A stretch of DNA of 64,000 bases, taken from positions 291,897 to 355,896 of the forward strand of contig NZ_FOXH01000005.1 of assembly GCF_900115665.1 (NCBI RefSeq), given 5' to 3'. A model generated the notes under the pieces. It was not told the origin of the DNA and did no database searches. It saw only the letters and a program-made list of their open reading frames with translations. The translations under genes were made by a program, and so were the position numbers. Positions 52,568 through 59,592 of this stretch are shown piece after piece. How positions within the stretch are numbered: position 1 is the first letter of the stretch; every line of letters starts with the position of its first letter. This DNA is from Pseudarcicella hirudinis (GTDB lineage Bacteria; Bacteroidota; Bacteroidia; Cytophagales; Spirosomataceae).

Positions 52568-52608
52568 CGCAAAAAAAAACAGCTTAACTACCTGAGTAAT
52601 TAAGCTGC
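52568..52608. terminator. Hairpin in the 52494-52710 gap
   Basis: CAGCTTAA and TTAAGCTG around CTACCTGAGTAA, with A8 to the left; on the minus strand this is a Rho-independent terminator, suited to the repressor-like gene. A second hairpin (TCAGAAAAA/TTTTTCTGA) is at 52668-52690. The host/prophage boundary is probably in this gap. Confidence 0.65.
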
Positions 52609-52710
52609 TTCTGATTTCTGCAGAGAGAGAGGGTCTCTTACTATTACACAACTTATTTACTCTAGCCTCAGAAAAAAGGGTTTTTCTGACGGGTAATAAT
52701 AAAGTGTTAC

Positions 52711-53157
52711 CTATGCGTTACCCATAAGAGATTTTGGCGTATTCATAGCCATATCTATTTCGGGAAAATTGAGCATAACACTTTGGCTTATACTATCACC
52801 CAGCGACTTTGGGCTTGCCCCTAAAGCTCCGAGCGTATTAATAAAAATATTCTCTCTGCTCCTAAGGTTTTCATTCTCTTTTCTTAGCCTTTCGTTTTCC
52901 TCCAATATAGCCTTAACATCAACTTCAACCATCTCACCGTCTCCGGTTGCCAACCACGTCAAACTAAGCCTAGGGAAAACCTTTCTTAACTCAGTAAGGT
53001 TTTCAAGTTTGGGCTCAGAATGACCCGAAATATATTGATATAGCTTCGAGGCTTGACTCTTAGAATAGTTAAGCGCTTTACTTAGGTCTGAAATCTGCAT
53101 TGGATGATCTCTATAAGTCCTGAGAACATATTCCAATCTTTCTGAAAATCTTTCCAT
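52711..53157 (-). CDS. HTH-type repressor-like protein of the prophage
   Basis: A 148-residue protein with an N-terminal XRE-like HTH (LSKALNYSKSQASKLYQYISGHSEP, about residues 25-50), a middle coiled coil (ILEENERLRKENENLRSRE) and a C-terminal tail. It faces away from the early genes, as expected of a prophage repressor, with a likely operator in the 118-bp gap between. Lysogeny control is the best guess; no LexA-like peptidase domain is present. Confidence 0.78.
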   Translation of the reverse strand: MERFSERLEYVLRTYRDHPMQISDLSKALNYSKSQASKLYQYISGHSEPKLENLTELRKVFPRLSLTWLATGDGEMVEVDVKAILEENERLRKENENLRSRENIFINTLGALGASPKSLGDSISQSVMLNFPEIDMAMNTPKSLMGNA

Positions 53158-53163
53158 TTTATT

Positions 53164-53193
53164 TTGCTTATTTTATATTTAATTATAATTTTG
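53164..53193 (+). promoter_or_regulatory. Candidate early promoter PR of the prophage
   Basis: TTG (53164-53166), 19 bp, then TAATTTTG (53186-53193): an exact match to the Bacteroidota consensus. The motif TTATAATT is repeated as an inverted pair with AATTATAA (53184-53191 and 53202-53209), a plausible repressor site over the promoter. Confidence 0.68.
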
Positions 53194-53275
53194 TCATAAC
53201 GAATTATAAATTCAGATTTATTTATTAAATCACCTAACACATTTATAAAACCGACAAGCAAAATTATAAAATATT

Positions 53276-53560
53276 ATGAAAAAGACAGAGAACGGGCTGA
53301 AAAAATTTATTTCAGCTAATCTTCCAAATGAAGGCAGGGGATCTTGTTATGCGCCTGAGGTGGTAAAGCTTGTTAAACAAAAACACAAAACAAACATTTC
53401 AAGAAGCCTTGTTTATGCCCTGGTAAATGACCATGCACCAATTACCCATAAAAATAAAATTGTCGTAGAGGCAATTATGGAGGTTGTAAAAAAGATGAAT
53501 TCAGACTTACGAGAATTGAATGAATCTATTGCACGTGAATCAACAATGGCTACAGCATGA
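53276..53560 (+). CDS. Small early regulator, HTH-like
   Basis: A 94-residue basic protein with SLVYALVNDHAPITHKNKI in the middle, which has the look of a phage-type helix-turn-helix (Cro/CII-like position). It is first in the early transcript and overlaps the next gene by ATGA. The function is inferred from position only. Confidence 0.6.
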   Translation: MKKTENGLKKFISANLPNEGRGSCYAPEVVKLVKQKHKTNISRSLVYALVNDHAPITHKNKIVVEAIMEVVKKMNSDLRELNESIARESTMATA

Positions 53561-54480
53561 TTAATATCGACGATAGACTGCTTGATTCATCAAATATTGA
53601 TGAAAGCGAACTTTGGCTTCTTTTGCAGATAGCAAAAAGAATAAACCAAAGGTATTCATGCTTTCCTTCCAACGGTACTTTGTTGTCGGATACCGGGTTT
53701 GGGAAAGAGAAGCTAGGGAAGGTAAAGGCCGGATTGGTCCGGAAGGGCTTAATAAAAGTCAAACAAAGGAAAGGCGATGGAAATAAATTCTCAACAAATT
53801 CCTACACCGTAACAACACAATTTCTTTCAATTTTTGTAAACCTGCAAGGGAGGTCAACAGACGAAGAAGTTGAGGAAATAGAGAATGATAAAAATTCCGT
53901 TGACTGTTTTTCGGTAGACGGAAGATCCGATGACGGAAATTCGGTTGACGGAAAAGCCGTACACCGAAAACCAGTATGCGATGAAGTATTAACAAGAAAT
54001 AATATTTTAAGTATTAACCAAGAAATAAGTATTAAAAAAAATATTTTAAGTATTAATGGTTCGAATTTTTCAAATTCTCGACAACCAGATTCAGAATCAA
54101 AATTTGAGATTAAAGAAAGGGGTGGTTCTGAAAAGAAAAAAGTTGCGCAAAAAAAGAAAGAATCAGCATTGTTGAAATTTCCTGATTTTGCTGATGAAAA
54201 ATTCACAGAGGTTTGGAGCGAATTAATAACACAGCCAAAATGGAAGAAAAAAACAAATAGTGCCTTACAGGCATCTCTTAACCAGCTTGCAAAATTTGAC
54301 AACCATTTTGCCATTGGCCTAATGGAGTCTGCAATATCGGGAAACTACCAGGGAGTAGTATTCCCGGACACAATTGAAAAATACCTCAAAAATGGAAGCA
54401 ACCAAGCTACTACCGGTTCCGGAAATCTTAGACCTAACGGCGTTGAGCCAAAAGGATTTAAAGGTTTTGGAAAATTTTAA
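53557..54480 (+). CDS. Phage replication initiator (O-like) with origin repeats in its gene
   Basis: A 307-residue protein in three parts. N-terminal winged helix (SELWLLLQIAKRINQRYS, TGFGKEKLGKVKAGLVRKGLIKV). A Ser/Asp linker about residues 113-135 encoded by the 15-bp iterons. A C-terminal domain (FTEVWSELITQPKWKKK, ALQASLNQLAKFDNHFAIGLMES) like DnaD/replisome-organiser tails. It should bind the iterons in its own gene and load the helicase loader encoded next. Start ATG overlaps the previous stop by ATGA; its last 89 bp overlap the loader gene. Confidence 0.78.
   Translation: MINIDDRLLDSSNIDESELWLLLQIAKRINQRYSCFPSNGTLLSDTGFGKEKLGKVKAGLVRKGLIKVKQRKGDGNKFSTNSYTVTTQFLSIFVNLQGRSTDEEVEEIENDKNSVDCFSVDGRSDDGNSVDGKAVHRKPVCDEVLTRNNILSINQEISIKKNILSINGSNFSNSRQPDSESKFEIKERGGSEKKKVAQKKKESALLKFPDFADEKFTEVWSELITQPKWKKKTNSALQASLNQLAKFDNHFAIGLMESAISGNYQGVVFPDTIEKYLKNGSNQATTGSGNLRPNGVEPKGFKGFGKF
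53895..53969 (+). repeat. Five 15-bp iterons inside the initiator gene
   Basis: Units start at 53895, 53910, 53925, 53940 and 53955, exactly 15 bp apart: TTCCGTTGACTGTTT, TTCGGTAGACGGAAG, ATCCGATGACGGAAA, TTCGGTTGACGGAAA, AGCCGTACACCGAAA. They encode the pentapeptide repeat NSVDG-like in frame. This matches the layout of lambda-type origins. Confidence 0.82.
53969..54060 (+). other. AT-rich repeat block (probable DNA unwinding element)
   Basis: Directly after the iterons. AAGTATTAA occurs at 53984, 54009, 54027 and 54048, and the 17-bp AATATTTTAAGTATTAA occurs twice (54001 and 54040). The block is almost free of G and C. Confidence 0.68.
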
Positions 54481-55186
54481 TTCAGAGTTTGACAAAGAGC
54501 ATCGGGCGCAAATCATTGTAACTGCTGCTGAGCAAGCATTGAAGCGAAAAAAATATTCGGAAGGCCTTAAATTATCGCCTCTGGTACACAAAATAAAAGC
54601 TGAAGAATATTACGGATATATTCAGAAATCATATCCGGGGCTAGTTATTGATGAACTTAACAGAGAAATAATCGAAATGCTATGCCTTTACTTTACAAAT
54701 GACAAGCGCTTTGAAGACTGGGAGGGAAATATACTTACAAAGGGAATTGCCCTAGGAGGCGGACTAGGTGTCGGGAAAACCTATCTGATGAATATTTTCG
54801 CAATAAATCCACGACAATCTTACCGGGTCAAATCTTGTCAGGAAATCACATTAGAGTTCAGGGAAAATGATTATCAAACATTTGAGAAATATACCAAAAC
54901 TCAGTTCGACCATAAGGCAAACCTTTTCACAGGAAGCAATATCATAACTTATTGCTTTGATGACCTAGGAACTGAAAATGTTCAAAAAGTATATGGCAAT
55001 CAAGATAATGTTATGTCTTCAATTCTTAGCAAATGTTATGATAACATGTTAGGGCAAATACACATAACTACAAATTTATGTGCAAATCAGATTGAGGAAT
55101 CTTACGGAGAAAGGATCCGTTCGAGATTCAGGCAAATGTTCAACTTCATTGAGTTTACTGATAGTTCAATTGACAGAAGAAAATAA
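54392..55186 (+). CDS. DnaC-like helicase loader ATPase
   Basis: A 264-residue AAA+ protein: Walker A GGGLGVGKTYLMNI (about residues 119-132), Walker B CFDDLGTE, and the sensor/arginine-finger region GERIRSRFRQMFNFIEF. The family places DnaB helicase on origin DNA at the initiator. The ATG at 54392 (MEATKLLPV) is preferred to an upstream TTG; it is out of frame with the initiator and overlaps its last 89 bp. The O-then-P order matches lambda. Confidence 0.88.
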   Translation: MEATKLLPVPEILDLTALSQKDLKVLENFNSEFDKEHRAQIIVTAAEQALKRKKYSEGLKLSPLVHKIKAEEYYGYIQKSYPGLVIDELNREIIEMLCLYFTNDKRFEDWEGNILTKGIALGGGLGVGKTYLMNIFAINPRQSYRVKSCQEITLEFRENDYQTFEKYTKTQFDHKANLFTGSNIITYCFDDLGTENVQKVYGNQDNVMSSILSKCYDNMLGQIHITTNLCANQIEESYGERIRSRFRQMFNFIEFTDSSIDRRK

Positions 55187-55200
55187 TAAAATTTACTAAT

Positions 55201-55497
55201 ATGAAAGCAATATACAAATATCAATTACCGATTCAAGAAACACATATTCTTGAATTGCCAGAAGGGTATGAAATAATCAGAGTAGAGGCAATAGACGGAC
55301 TCTTTTTTCTTTGGGCAATTGTAAATACCAATGAAAATCACCCAAAGACCAAATGCTATTTAGAATTTTACAAAACAGGCCAGCCTTTCAAAAGTGAAGA
55401 CCTGGAAAGCTTATCTTTTTTAGGCACCTGTAAATTATTTATAGGCCAAGAATTATGCCTTTACGTTTTTGAAAATTTTAAACCATTATGGACATGA
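55201..55497 (+). CDS. DUF7352-like small phage protein
   Basis: A 98-residue protein starting MKAIYKYQLPIQETHILELPEGYEI, the pattern of small phage proteins now grouped as DUF7352. It ends 10 bp inside the next gene. Function unknown. Confidence 0.68.
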   Translation: MKAIYKYQLPIQETHILELPEGYEIIRVEAIDGLFFLWAIVNTNENHPKTKCYLEFYKTGQPFKSEDLESLSFLGTCKLFIGQELCLYVFENFKPLWT

Positions 55498-56150
55498 AAA
55501 GCAAGATAAAATATGCCGGGCTTCCAAAGTTTATTGCAAATTGCGCTTGCAAATGCAACGAAATGATGTTTTACCAATATCTCCCGATAAAGTTGCATGG
55601 AGGTCATAGATATAGTTACGAAGAAAGACTTTCCTGTTTTGAGCCAATAATCAGAGAAATTACTCAAGATTATATAAATTATTTTGGATATGATAAATTC
55701 TTGAATAGCTATGTTTATCTAACAGTAAAGCACCTTTTTCAATCAGAAGGATGTTCTTATAATCGTTTCGGATACCATTCAGACGGATTTATGACAAAAG
55801 ATATAAATTATATCTGGAGTGATTCAAATCCGACAATATTCAACAAAGGGCCGTTTTTTTTGACAAAAGATGATAAAATATCTTTAATAGAAATGCAAGA
55901 ACAAGCATTAGCTGAAAATGATATTACTTTTCCAGATAATTCAATTGTGAGGCTTAATCAATTTCATATTCATAAAGTTAATGAATCTGGAAAATCGGGC
56001 ATGAGAACTTTTTTAAAAATGTCATTTAGTGAGGATAAGTATAATTTGATTGGAAACAGCAGAAATTATCTTCTTAAATATGATTGGGAAATGTTAGAAA
56101 GAGGTATTGAAAGGAACATACCCCAAGCATCGGCAAATGTACAAAATTGA
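55488..56150 (+). CDS. Candidate Fe(II)/2-oxoglutarate-dependent oxygenase
   Basis: A 220-residue protein whose central part has the double-stranded beta-helix signature in order: H97-x-D99 in FGYHSDGFM, distal H160 or H162 in LNQFHIHKVN, and R173 in GMRTFLKMSFS, with S181 near. Spacing (about 62 residues from HxD to the distal His, then 11-13 to Arg) is right for Fe(II)/2OG enzymes. Phage oxygenases of this fold modify nucleotides or proteins. The 55488 ATG overlaps the preceding gene by 10 bp. It was not assigned to a named family. Confidence 0.55.
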   Translation: MDMKSKIKYAGLPKFIANCACKCNEMMFYQYLPIKLHGGHRYSYEERLSCFEPIIREITQDYINYFGYDKFLNSYVYLTVKHLFQSEGCSYNRFGYHSDGFMTKDINYIWSDSNPTIFNKGPFFLTKDDKISLIEMQEQALAENDITFPDNSIVRLNQFHIHKVNESGKSGMRTFLKMSFSEDKYNLIGNSRNYLLKYDWEMLERGIERNIPQASANVQN

Positions 56151-56253
56151 TTTTAACAACATAAAACCATTTCAAATATGGAGGATGATTTTAGGAATAT
56201 CAACCCTCCTTTTTATTGCATTTTTAGTTTGGATTTATTTTTTAACAAAATAA
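56137..56253 (+). CDS. 38-aa membrane miniprotein
   Basis: An ATG at 56137 overlaps the previous gene's end by 14 bp. The product has a short basic start, then a hydrophobic helix (ILGISTLLFIAFLVWIYFL). It lies between two genes with no gap. Unknown; probably a phage membrane protein. Confidence 0.55.
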   Translation: MYKIDFNNIKPFQIWRMILGISTLLFIAFLVWIYFLTK

Positions 56254-56262
56254 AAAAAACAC

Positions 56263-56586
56263 ATGGAGACTACTGAATGTCCATATTGCTGTAAAATTAC
56301 AAAAGTTAATGAGGATGGTCAGGCTTATGATTTGGATATATTGCATCAAGAACAATGTAATCACTGTGATAGGTATTTCACATTCACAACCTCTGTTAGC
56401 TTTTCATATGAAGCGTTTAAAGCCCCTTGCTTAAATGGGGGAAAACATAAATTTAACCTTTCTAAATCGCATCCAGTAAGATTTTCAAGGATGGTTTGTG
56501 AATATTGTGAAGAACAAAGGCTATTAACAGAAGAGGAAATGCTGGAATTCAAAATAGATGTGAAAATACGTGAAATTGATTTTTAG
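56263..56586 (+). CDS. Small protein with Cys-x2-Cys knuckles
   Basis: A 107-residue protein with CPYC, CNHCDRYF, and CEYCEEQR, giving at least three C-x-x-C pairs and an additional Cys-His in CLNGGKH. These point to two zinc sites; the domain family was not recognised. Position in the early operon suggests a DNA or protein-binding role. Confidence 0.65.
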   Translation: METTECPYCCKITKVNEDGQAYDLDILHQEQCNHCDRYFTFTTSVSFSYEAFKAPCLNGGKHKFNLSKSHPVRFSRMVCEYCEEQRLLTEEEMLEFKIDVKIREIDF

Positions 56587-56615
56587 GTAACTTTCCAATT
56601 GGACCAATAAAAGAT

Positions 56616-57029
56616 ATGAATTTAACTATCGAAGAATATAGGGCTTCATTCAGAAATAACCAAGAACCACAAAAGAAGCTCCACAAAAAGCAAAGGGAAT
56701 CAGAAATTCAGGTTGCCTGCGTTAGATGGTTCCGGGTTCAGTATCCAGAATTACTTATATTTTCAGTTCCAAACGGAGGATACAGAAATAAAAAAGAGGC
56801 AACAAGGCTAATTCAGGAAGGTGTTACTCCAGGTGTACCTGACTTGTGCATACCGGTTGTAAAAGGTGGCTATTCTGGATTATTTATAGAAATGAAGTCA
56901 GAAAACAATAAACCAAGGCCTAATCAAGTCAAATGTATTTCTTATCTTAAAATGGCTGGATATAAGGTTGAAGTTGTTAACTCCGTCGAACTATTTATTT
57001 CACTGGTTACTGAATATCTAAAGGGTTGA
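56616..57029 (+). CDS. VRR-NUC domain nuclease
   Basis: A 137-residue stand-alone VRR-NUC protein: SEIQVACVRWFRVQYPELL, then GVTPGVPDLCIPV and SGLFIEMKSENNKPRPNQ, giving the PD-(D/E)xK triad (PD, E-x-K) and Q. Such phage enzymes act as structure-specific or Holliday-junction-type nucleases. It ends the first early block; a terminator follows at 57115. Confidence 0.88.
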   Translation: MNLTIEEYRASFRNNQEPQKKLHKKQRESEIQVACVRWFRVQYPELLIFSVPNGGYRNKKEATRLIQEGVTPGVPDLCIPVVKGGYSGLFIEMKSENNKPRPNQVKCISYLKMAGYKVEVVNSVELFISLVTEYLKG

Positions 57030-57114
57030 CAGATAAACACTTTTAATTATTTATTACTAAAAAATTTATAATTTGTATTTAAATACATGCTTAGTCTTAC
57101 TTTTTTCGTAAATT

Positions 57115-57155
57115 CCCTCACCAAGTCGAAGGCTCGAGTCATGGTGAGGGTTTTT
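57115..57155 (+). terminator. Terminator after the first early gene block
   Basis: CCCTCACCA (57115-57123) and TGGTGAGGG (57142-57150) followed by TTTTTAAC. It separates the early genes from the minus-strand insert. Confidence 0.8.
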
Positions 57156-57165
57156 AACTTAACTA

Positions 57166-57357
57166 CTAAATTAACACTTCATAGATTTTAAGTAAAAAAG
57201 ATAGAACTTGAATCCATCTTAAAAACTTATCAACCCATGGTGTTGAATTAGTAGTTACTGGCGAAGGATTGTTAACATTAACAGTAACCTTTCCAGACCC
57301 ATTTTCGATGGAAAAATCTCTGCCTCCATCCTTCTTCACTTTTTTTCGACTCTCCAT
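57166..57357 (-). CDS. Hypothetical 63-aa protein in the minus-strand insert
   Basis: A small basic peptide with a hydrophobic C-terminal end (FLRWIQVLSFLLKIYEVL), so probably membrane-tethered or amphipathic. No domain. It lies on the strand opposite to the early genes, with the next two minus-strand genes. Confidence 0.42.
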   Translation of the reverse strand: MESRKKVKKDGGRDFSIENGSGKVTVNVNNPSPVTTNSTPWVDKFLRWIQVLSFLLKIYEVLI

Positions 57358-57371
57358 TTTCTTTGGGTTTC

Positions 57372-57393
57372 TCTAACACGACCTTGTGTTAGA
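57372..57393. repeat. Inverted repeat TCTAACAC/GTGTTAGA
   Basis: Perfect 8-bp arms with a 6-bp spacer, directly upstream of the 63-aa gene on the minus strand; could be an operator or attenuator. Confidence 0.45.
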
Positions 57394-57421
57394 ATCTTTT
57401 TCCAAAAATGGAAGTATCATT

Positions 57422-57446
57422 ATGCCACCCATTAGGTGGCATTTTT
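57422..57446 (+). terminator. Hairpin GCCACC/GGTGGC with T-run (+ strand)
   Basis: TGCCACC and GGTGGCA with loop CATTA, then TTTTTT. It would stop plus-strand read-through into the insert. Confidence 0.65.
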
Positions 57447-57462
57447 TATATAATAGAAATTA

Positions 57463-57699
57463 TTACCCATGTAAAATTTGGAATGAAATAATTTCACCAC
57501 CATCAAAAGTTTCCTTGCCGCTAATAATAGCCATAATTTGTGGCGGACTGGCAATAGAAATATCGGAATCTTTTTCAATTATACAAAGGTTCTGTCCTAT
57601 CTCTGGAATTTCATCGGTTGCTATAAAAGATAAATCTATCCTGTTTTTATAACGAGTAAAAGTATCGCTATCCACTACTAAATTGTACAGTATTGGCAT
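57463..57699 (-). CDS. Hypothetical 78-aa protein in the minus-strand insert
   Basis: A small acidic protein with an ASCH-like or SH3-like rhythm (YKNRIDLSFIATDEIPEIGQ, PPQIMAIISGKETF). No named family. The plus-strand frame over it is a shadow. It is the middle of three minus-strand genes. Confidence 0.6.
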   Translation of the reverse strand: MPILYNLVVDSDTFTRYKNRIDLSFIATDEIPEIGQNLCIIEKDSDISIASPPQIMAIISGKETFDGGEIISFQILHG

Positions 57700-57759
57700 A
57701 AATAGAAAGATTAAAGGTTAAAAACAAAGAACTTATTAAGAATTGATCTTGCTTTCAGA

Positions 57760-58185
57760 TTATATTTTTTTATACAAAGAAACAGTGACACTCTGGCTGA
57801 CAGCCATTGACCTCATTACAACAGATGATACAGTAGGATTGCTTGTGTTTGTAAATTTATAATACAGATACTCACTTCCATTTAATAATACCTGAATCTC
57901 GTACACTGTTGATGATTTTGAGAGTTCTTTTATTATCATAGTGCCTGAGCTTTTTGAAGCATTGTCTTTCAGATCAACCTGAGATGATCCGGTTAACACT
58001 ATTACATTATCGCTTTGTACAATAAAGCCCTGAGAAGGAATATTCGGGGTAAAATACCAGGTGCCAACTATCCAACTCGGAGGAGACATTGAATTTGCTG
58101 GAGTAGCGTTGTCAGAACTTTTGCACGAGTTCAAAAAAGGAACTAAAGTAAAGAGTAGAATAACGAGTCTAGTATAATTTTTCAT
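57760..58185 (-). CDS. Lipoprotein encoded in the prophage (moron candidate)
   Basis: The start is placed at MKNYTRLVILLFTLVPFLNSC (58185), giving a signal with lipobox PFLNSC. The 141-residue protein then has SPPSWIVGTWYF, a beta-rich segment that resembles lipocalin-like/DUF4595-type surface lipoproteins. A lipoprotein transcribed against the early genes, with its own promoter, is a typical moron that is expressed in the lysogen and may change the cell surface (superinfection exclusion is one possibility). Confidence 0.78.
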   Translation of the reverse strand: MKNYTRLVILLFTLVPFLNSCKSSDNATPANSMSPPSWIVGTWYFTPNIPSQGFIVQSDNVIVLTGSSQVDLKDNASKSSGTMIIKELSKSSTVYEIQVLLNGSEYLYYKFTNTSNPTVSSVVMRSMAVSQSVTVSLYKKI

Positions 58186-58209
58186 ATGATAAGTGTCAAT
58201 TGTCTCCAC

Positions 58210-58241
58210 CAAACATATTAAAAAATACCAAAAAAGACCAA
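58210..58241 (-). promoter_or_regulatory. Candidate promoter of the prophage lipoprotein
   Basis: On the minus strand TATGTTTG (58217-58210) with TTG (58241-58239) 21 bp before it. The predicted start is about 20 bp before the ATG. Confidence 0.5.
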
Positions 58242-58308
58242 TTATGCCAGCTAATTACATATAATTGACATTATTTTATAATATTTTATAAAAAATACTG
58301 ATTGTATT

Positions 58309-58338
58309 TTGTTTTTATTATAATTAATTATAACTTTG
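58309..58338 (+). promoter_or_regulatory. Second early promoter of the prophage
   Basis: TTG (58309-58311), 19 bp, then TAACTTTG (58331-58338): the consensus again. It overlaps AATTATAA, shared with the PR region at 53182, so the same repressor may bind both. Confidence 0.68.
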
Positions 58339-58405
58339 AATCAACAAAAAGAAACACTGTCAGCAAGGCCAACAGCGTTTCGGAATCTAAAATAAAATCA
58401 AATAT

Positions 58406-58741
58406 ATGAAAACTTCAACCAACTCTCCTATTGAAATCATTGACATAACAGAGTATCCAATCTGTTATTTTAGATTTAAGGGTCAGGCTATAAAAGTGGC
58501 AGACATTGATTCTGCATTACTTAAGTCGGTATCTGATGTTATCGGACTTGACCGTGTTGACATTGACAGCACCACTCCTTCTGCATACAAAGAACTAATC
58601 ATAGAGAACATTGAAGATGTGATTGCCTATTCAGGCAACCACTGGATGGAATTGCATGAAGATGACTACAATTACCTCGAAGAACTTGGGGTAATGAATT
58701 TCGGACACGAACCAGAAAAACAATTGTTGCAAGTAGCCTAA
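58406..58741 (+). CDS. Hypothetical phage protein (111 aa)
   Basis: A soluble acidic protein, first gene behind the second early promoter. No domain recognised. No signal peptide. Confidence 0.65.
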   Translation: MKTSTNSPIEIIDITEYPICYFRFKGQAIKVADIDSALLKSVSDVIGLDRVDIDSTTPSAYKELIIENIEDVIAYSGNHWMELHEDDYNYLEELGVMNFGHEPEKQLLQVA

Positions 58742-58752
58742 TTTAAAGACCT

Positions 58753-58941
58753 ATGTACAAGGAACTTACTTCTCAAAATGAGGTAGATTCATTTTCAGTA
58801 GTCTATCAAGTTGCCACAATGTACGAAGACAGTACAAAGTGGTTTGCAAGTTTGGCAGAAGCAGAATATTACAGAAGCCTATTGAATGAGCATAGTACGA
58901 TATGGGAGTACAATGACGACGAATGTGTGTTAATATCATAG
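58753..58941 (+). CDS. Hypothetical phage protein (62 aa)
   Basis: A short acidic protein 11 bp after the previous gene, same strand. It resembles small single-strand or antirepressor-type phage peptides but no family can be named. Confidence 0.55.
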   Translation: MYKELTSQNEVDSFSVVYQVATMYEDSTKWFASLAEAEYYRSLLNEHSTIWEYNDDECVLIS

Positions 58942-58961
58942 GATTGCTATAAAAATAAAAC

Positions 58962-58992
58962 GCCCTCTCATAGTTGGAAGCTCAGAGAGGGC
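58962..58992. other. Hairpin GCCCTCTC/GAGAGGGC in the leader of the next gene
   Basis: An 8-bp perfect stem with a 15-base loop and no T-run, 40 bp before the ATG at 59033; it may shape translation or mRNA processing. Confidence 0.4.
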
Positions 58993-59032
58993 AATATTAA
59001 ACCTTTTCTAGAAAATTTAACAGGACAAAGAT

Positions 59033-59416
59033 ATGAAAATCTTAGCTATTACAGCCCAATCATGGGTAAAAAAATTGTCGATCCGGGTAGAAAGCGTTTG
59101 GTATGCTGAATACTCCAGATCAAGAGTGATGCAAATTTTCAACGCAATCAAAAATAAGTGTGAGTCATTTTCCATTGCTATGAAAAAAGCCTGGAAAGCT
59201 CATAAGATTGAGTTTCAGATGCAGGTGTTTGTTTCTAAGTTCCAATTCATTAAATCAGACGGTTCACTTAGAATCGCTTCAGGAACGCAGGAGACAAGCA
59301 AGATTCCTGAAAACAAACTGCCAAAATTCGGTTCGGTTGATAATCCGGACATTATTAAATTTTTTGATACAGACATTCAAGAGTGGCGTTCATTCAATGC
59401 CTCTACACTAATCTAA
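59033..59416 (+). CDS. SH3-like beta-barrel phage protein (DUF2693 type)
   Basis: A 127-residue protein whose last 60 residues read as a small beta-barrel: FQFIKSDGSLRIASGTQE then IIKFFDTDIQEWRSFNASTLI, the pattern of the SH3-like DUF2693 phage proteins. The first half is helical and basic. The following small ORF overlaps its stop. Confidence 0.72.
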   Translation: MKILAITAQSWVKKLSIRVESVWYAEYSRSRVMQIFNAIKNKCESFSIAMKKAWKAHKIEFQMQVFVSKFQFIKSDGSLRIASGTQETSKIPENKLPKFGSVDNPDIIKFFDTDIQEWRSFNASTLI

Positions 59417-59562
59417 TGAAAAAGAAAAGATACTTCCACTCATATGAGTTTATGGGTGCTGTTTTGGCGGGCTTTGCCTATTGCCAAAAGCATAATATTG
59501 AAAAACCGACTTTTGTGGTAATCAAGAATATGCACGCTTATGTTGCCACATTCACTTTCTAA
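59416..59562 (+). CDS. Small hypothetical phage protein (48 aa)
   Basis: Starts at the ATG that overlaps the TAA of the preceding gene. Basic N-terminus (MKKKRYFHSYEF), then a short mixed segment. It is translationally coupled and on the same strand as its neighbours; function unknown. Confidence 0.52.
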   Translation: MKKKRYFHSYEFMGAVLAGFAYCQKHNIEKPTFVVIKNMHAYVATFTF

Positions 59563-59592
59563 AATATTCCATATTTTTAAACGCAACCAAAA

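Noticed and set aside
57386-57652. 88-aa plus-strand ORF in the prophage insert
   Set aside because: It is the antisense image of the 78-aa minus-strand gene and begins inside a hairpin.
58962-58992. Hairpin as a terminator between the 62-aa and SH3-like genes
   Set aside because: There is no T-run after the stem on either strand and the genes on both sides look like one operon; listed as an mRNA structure only.
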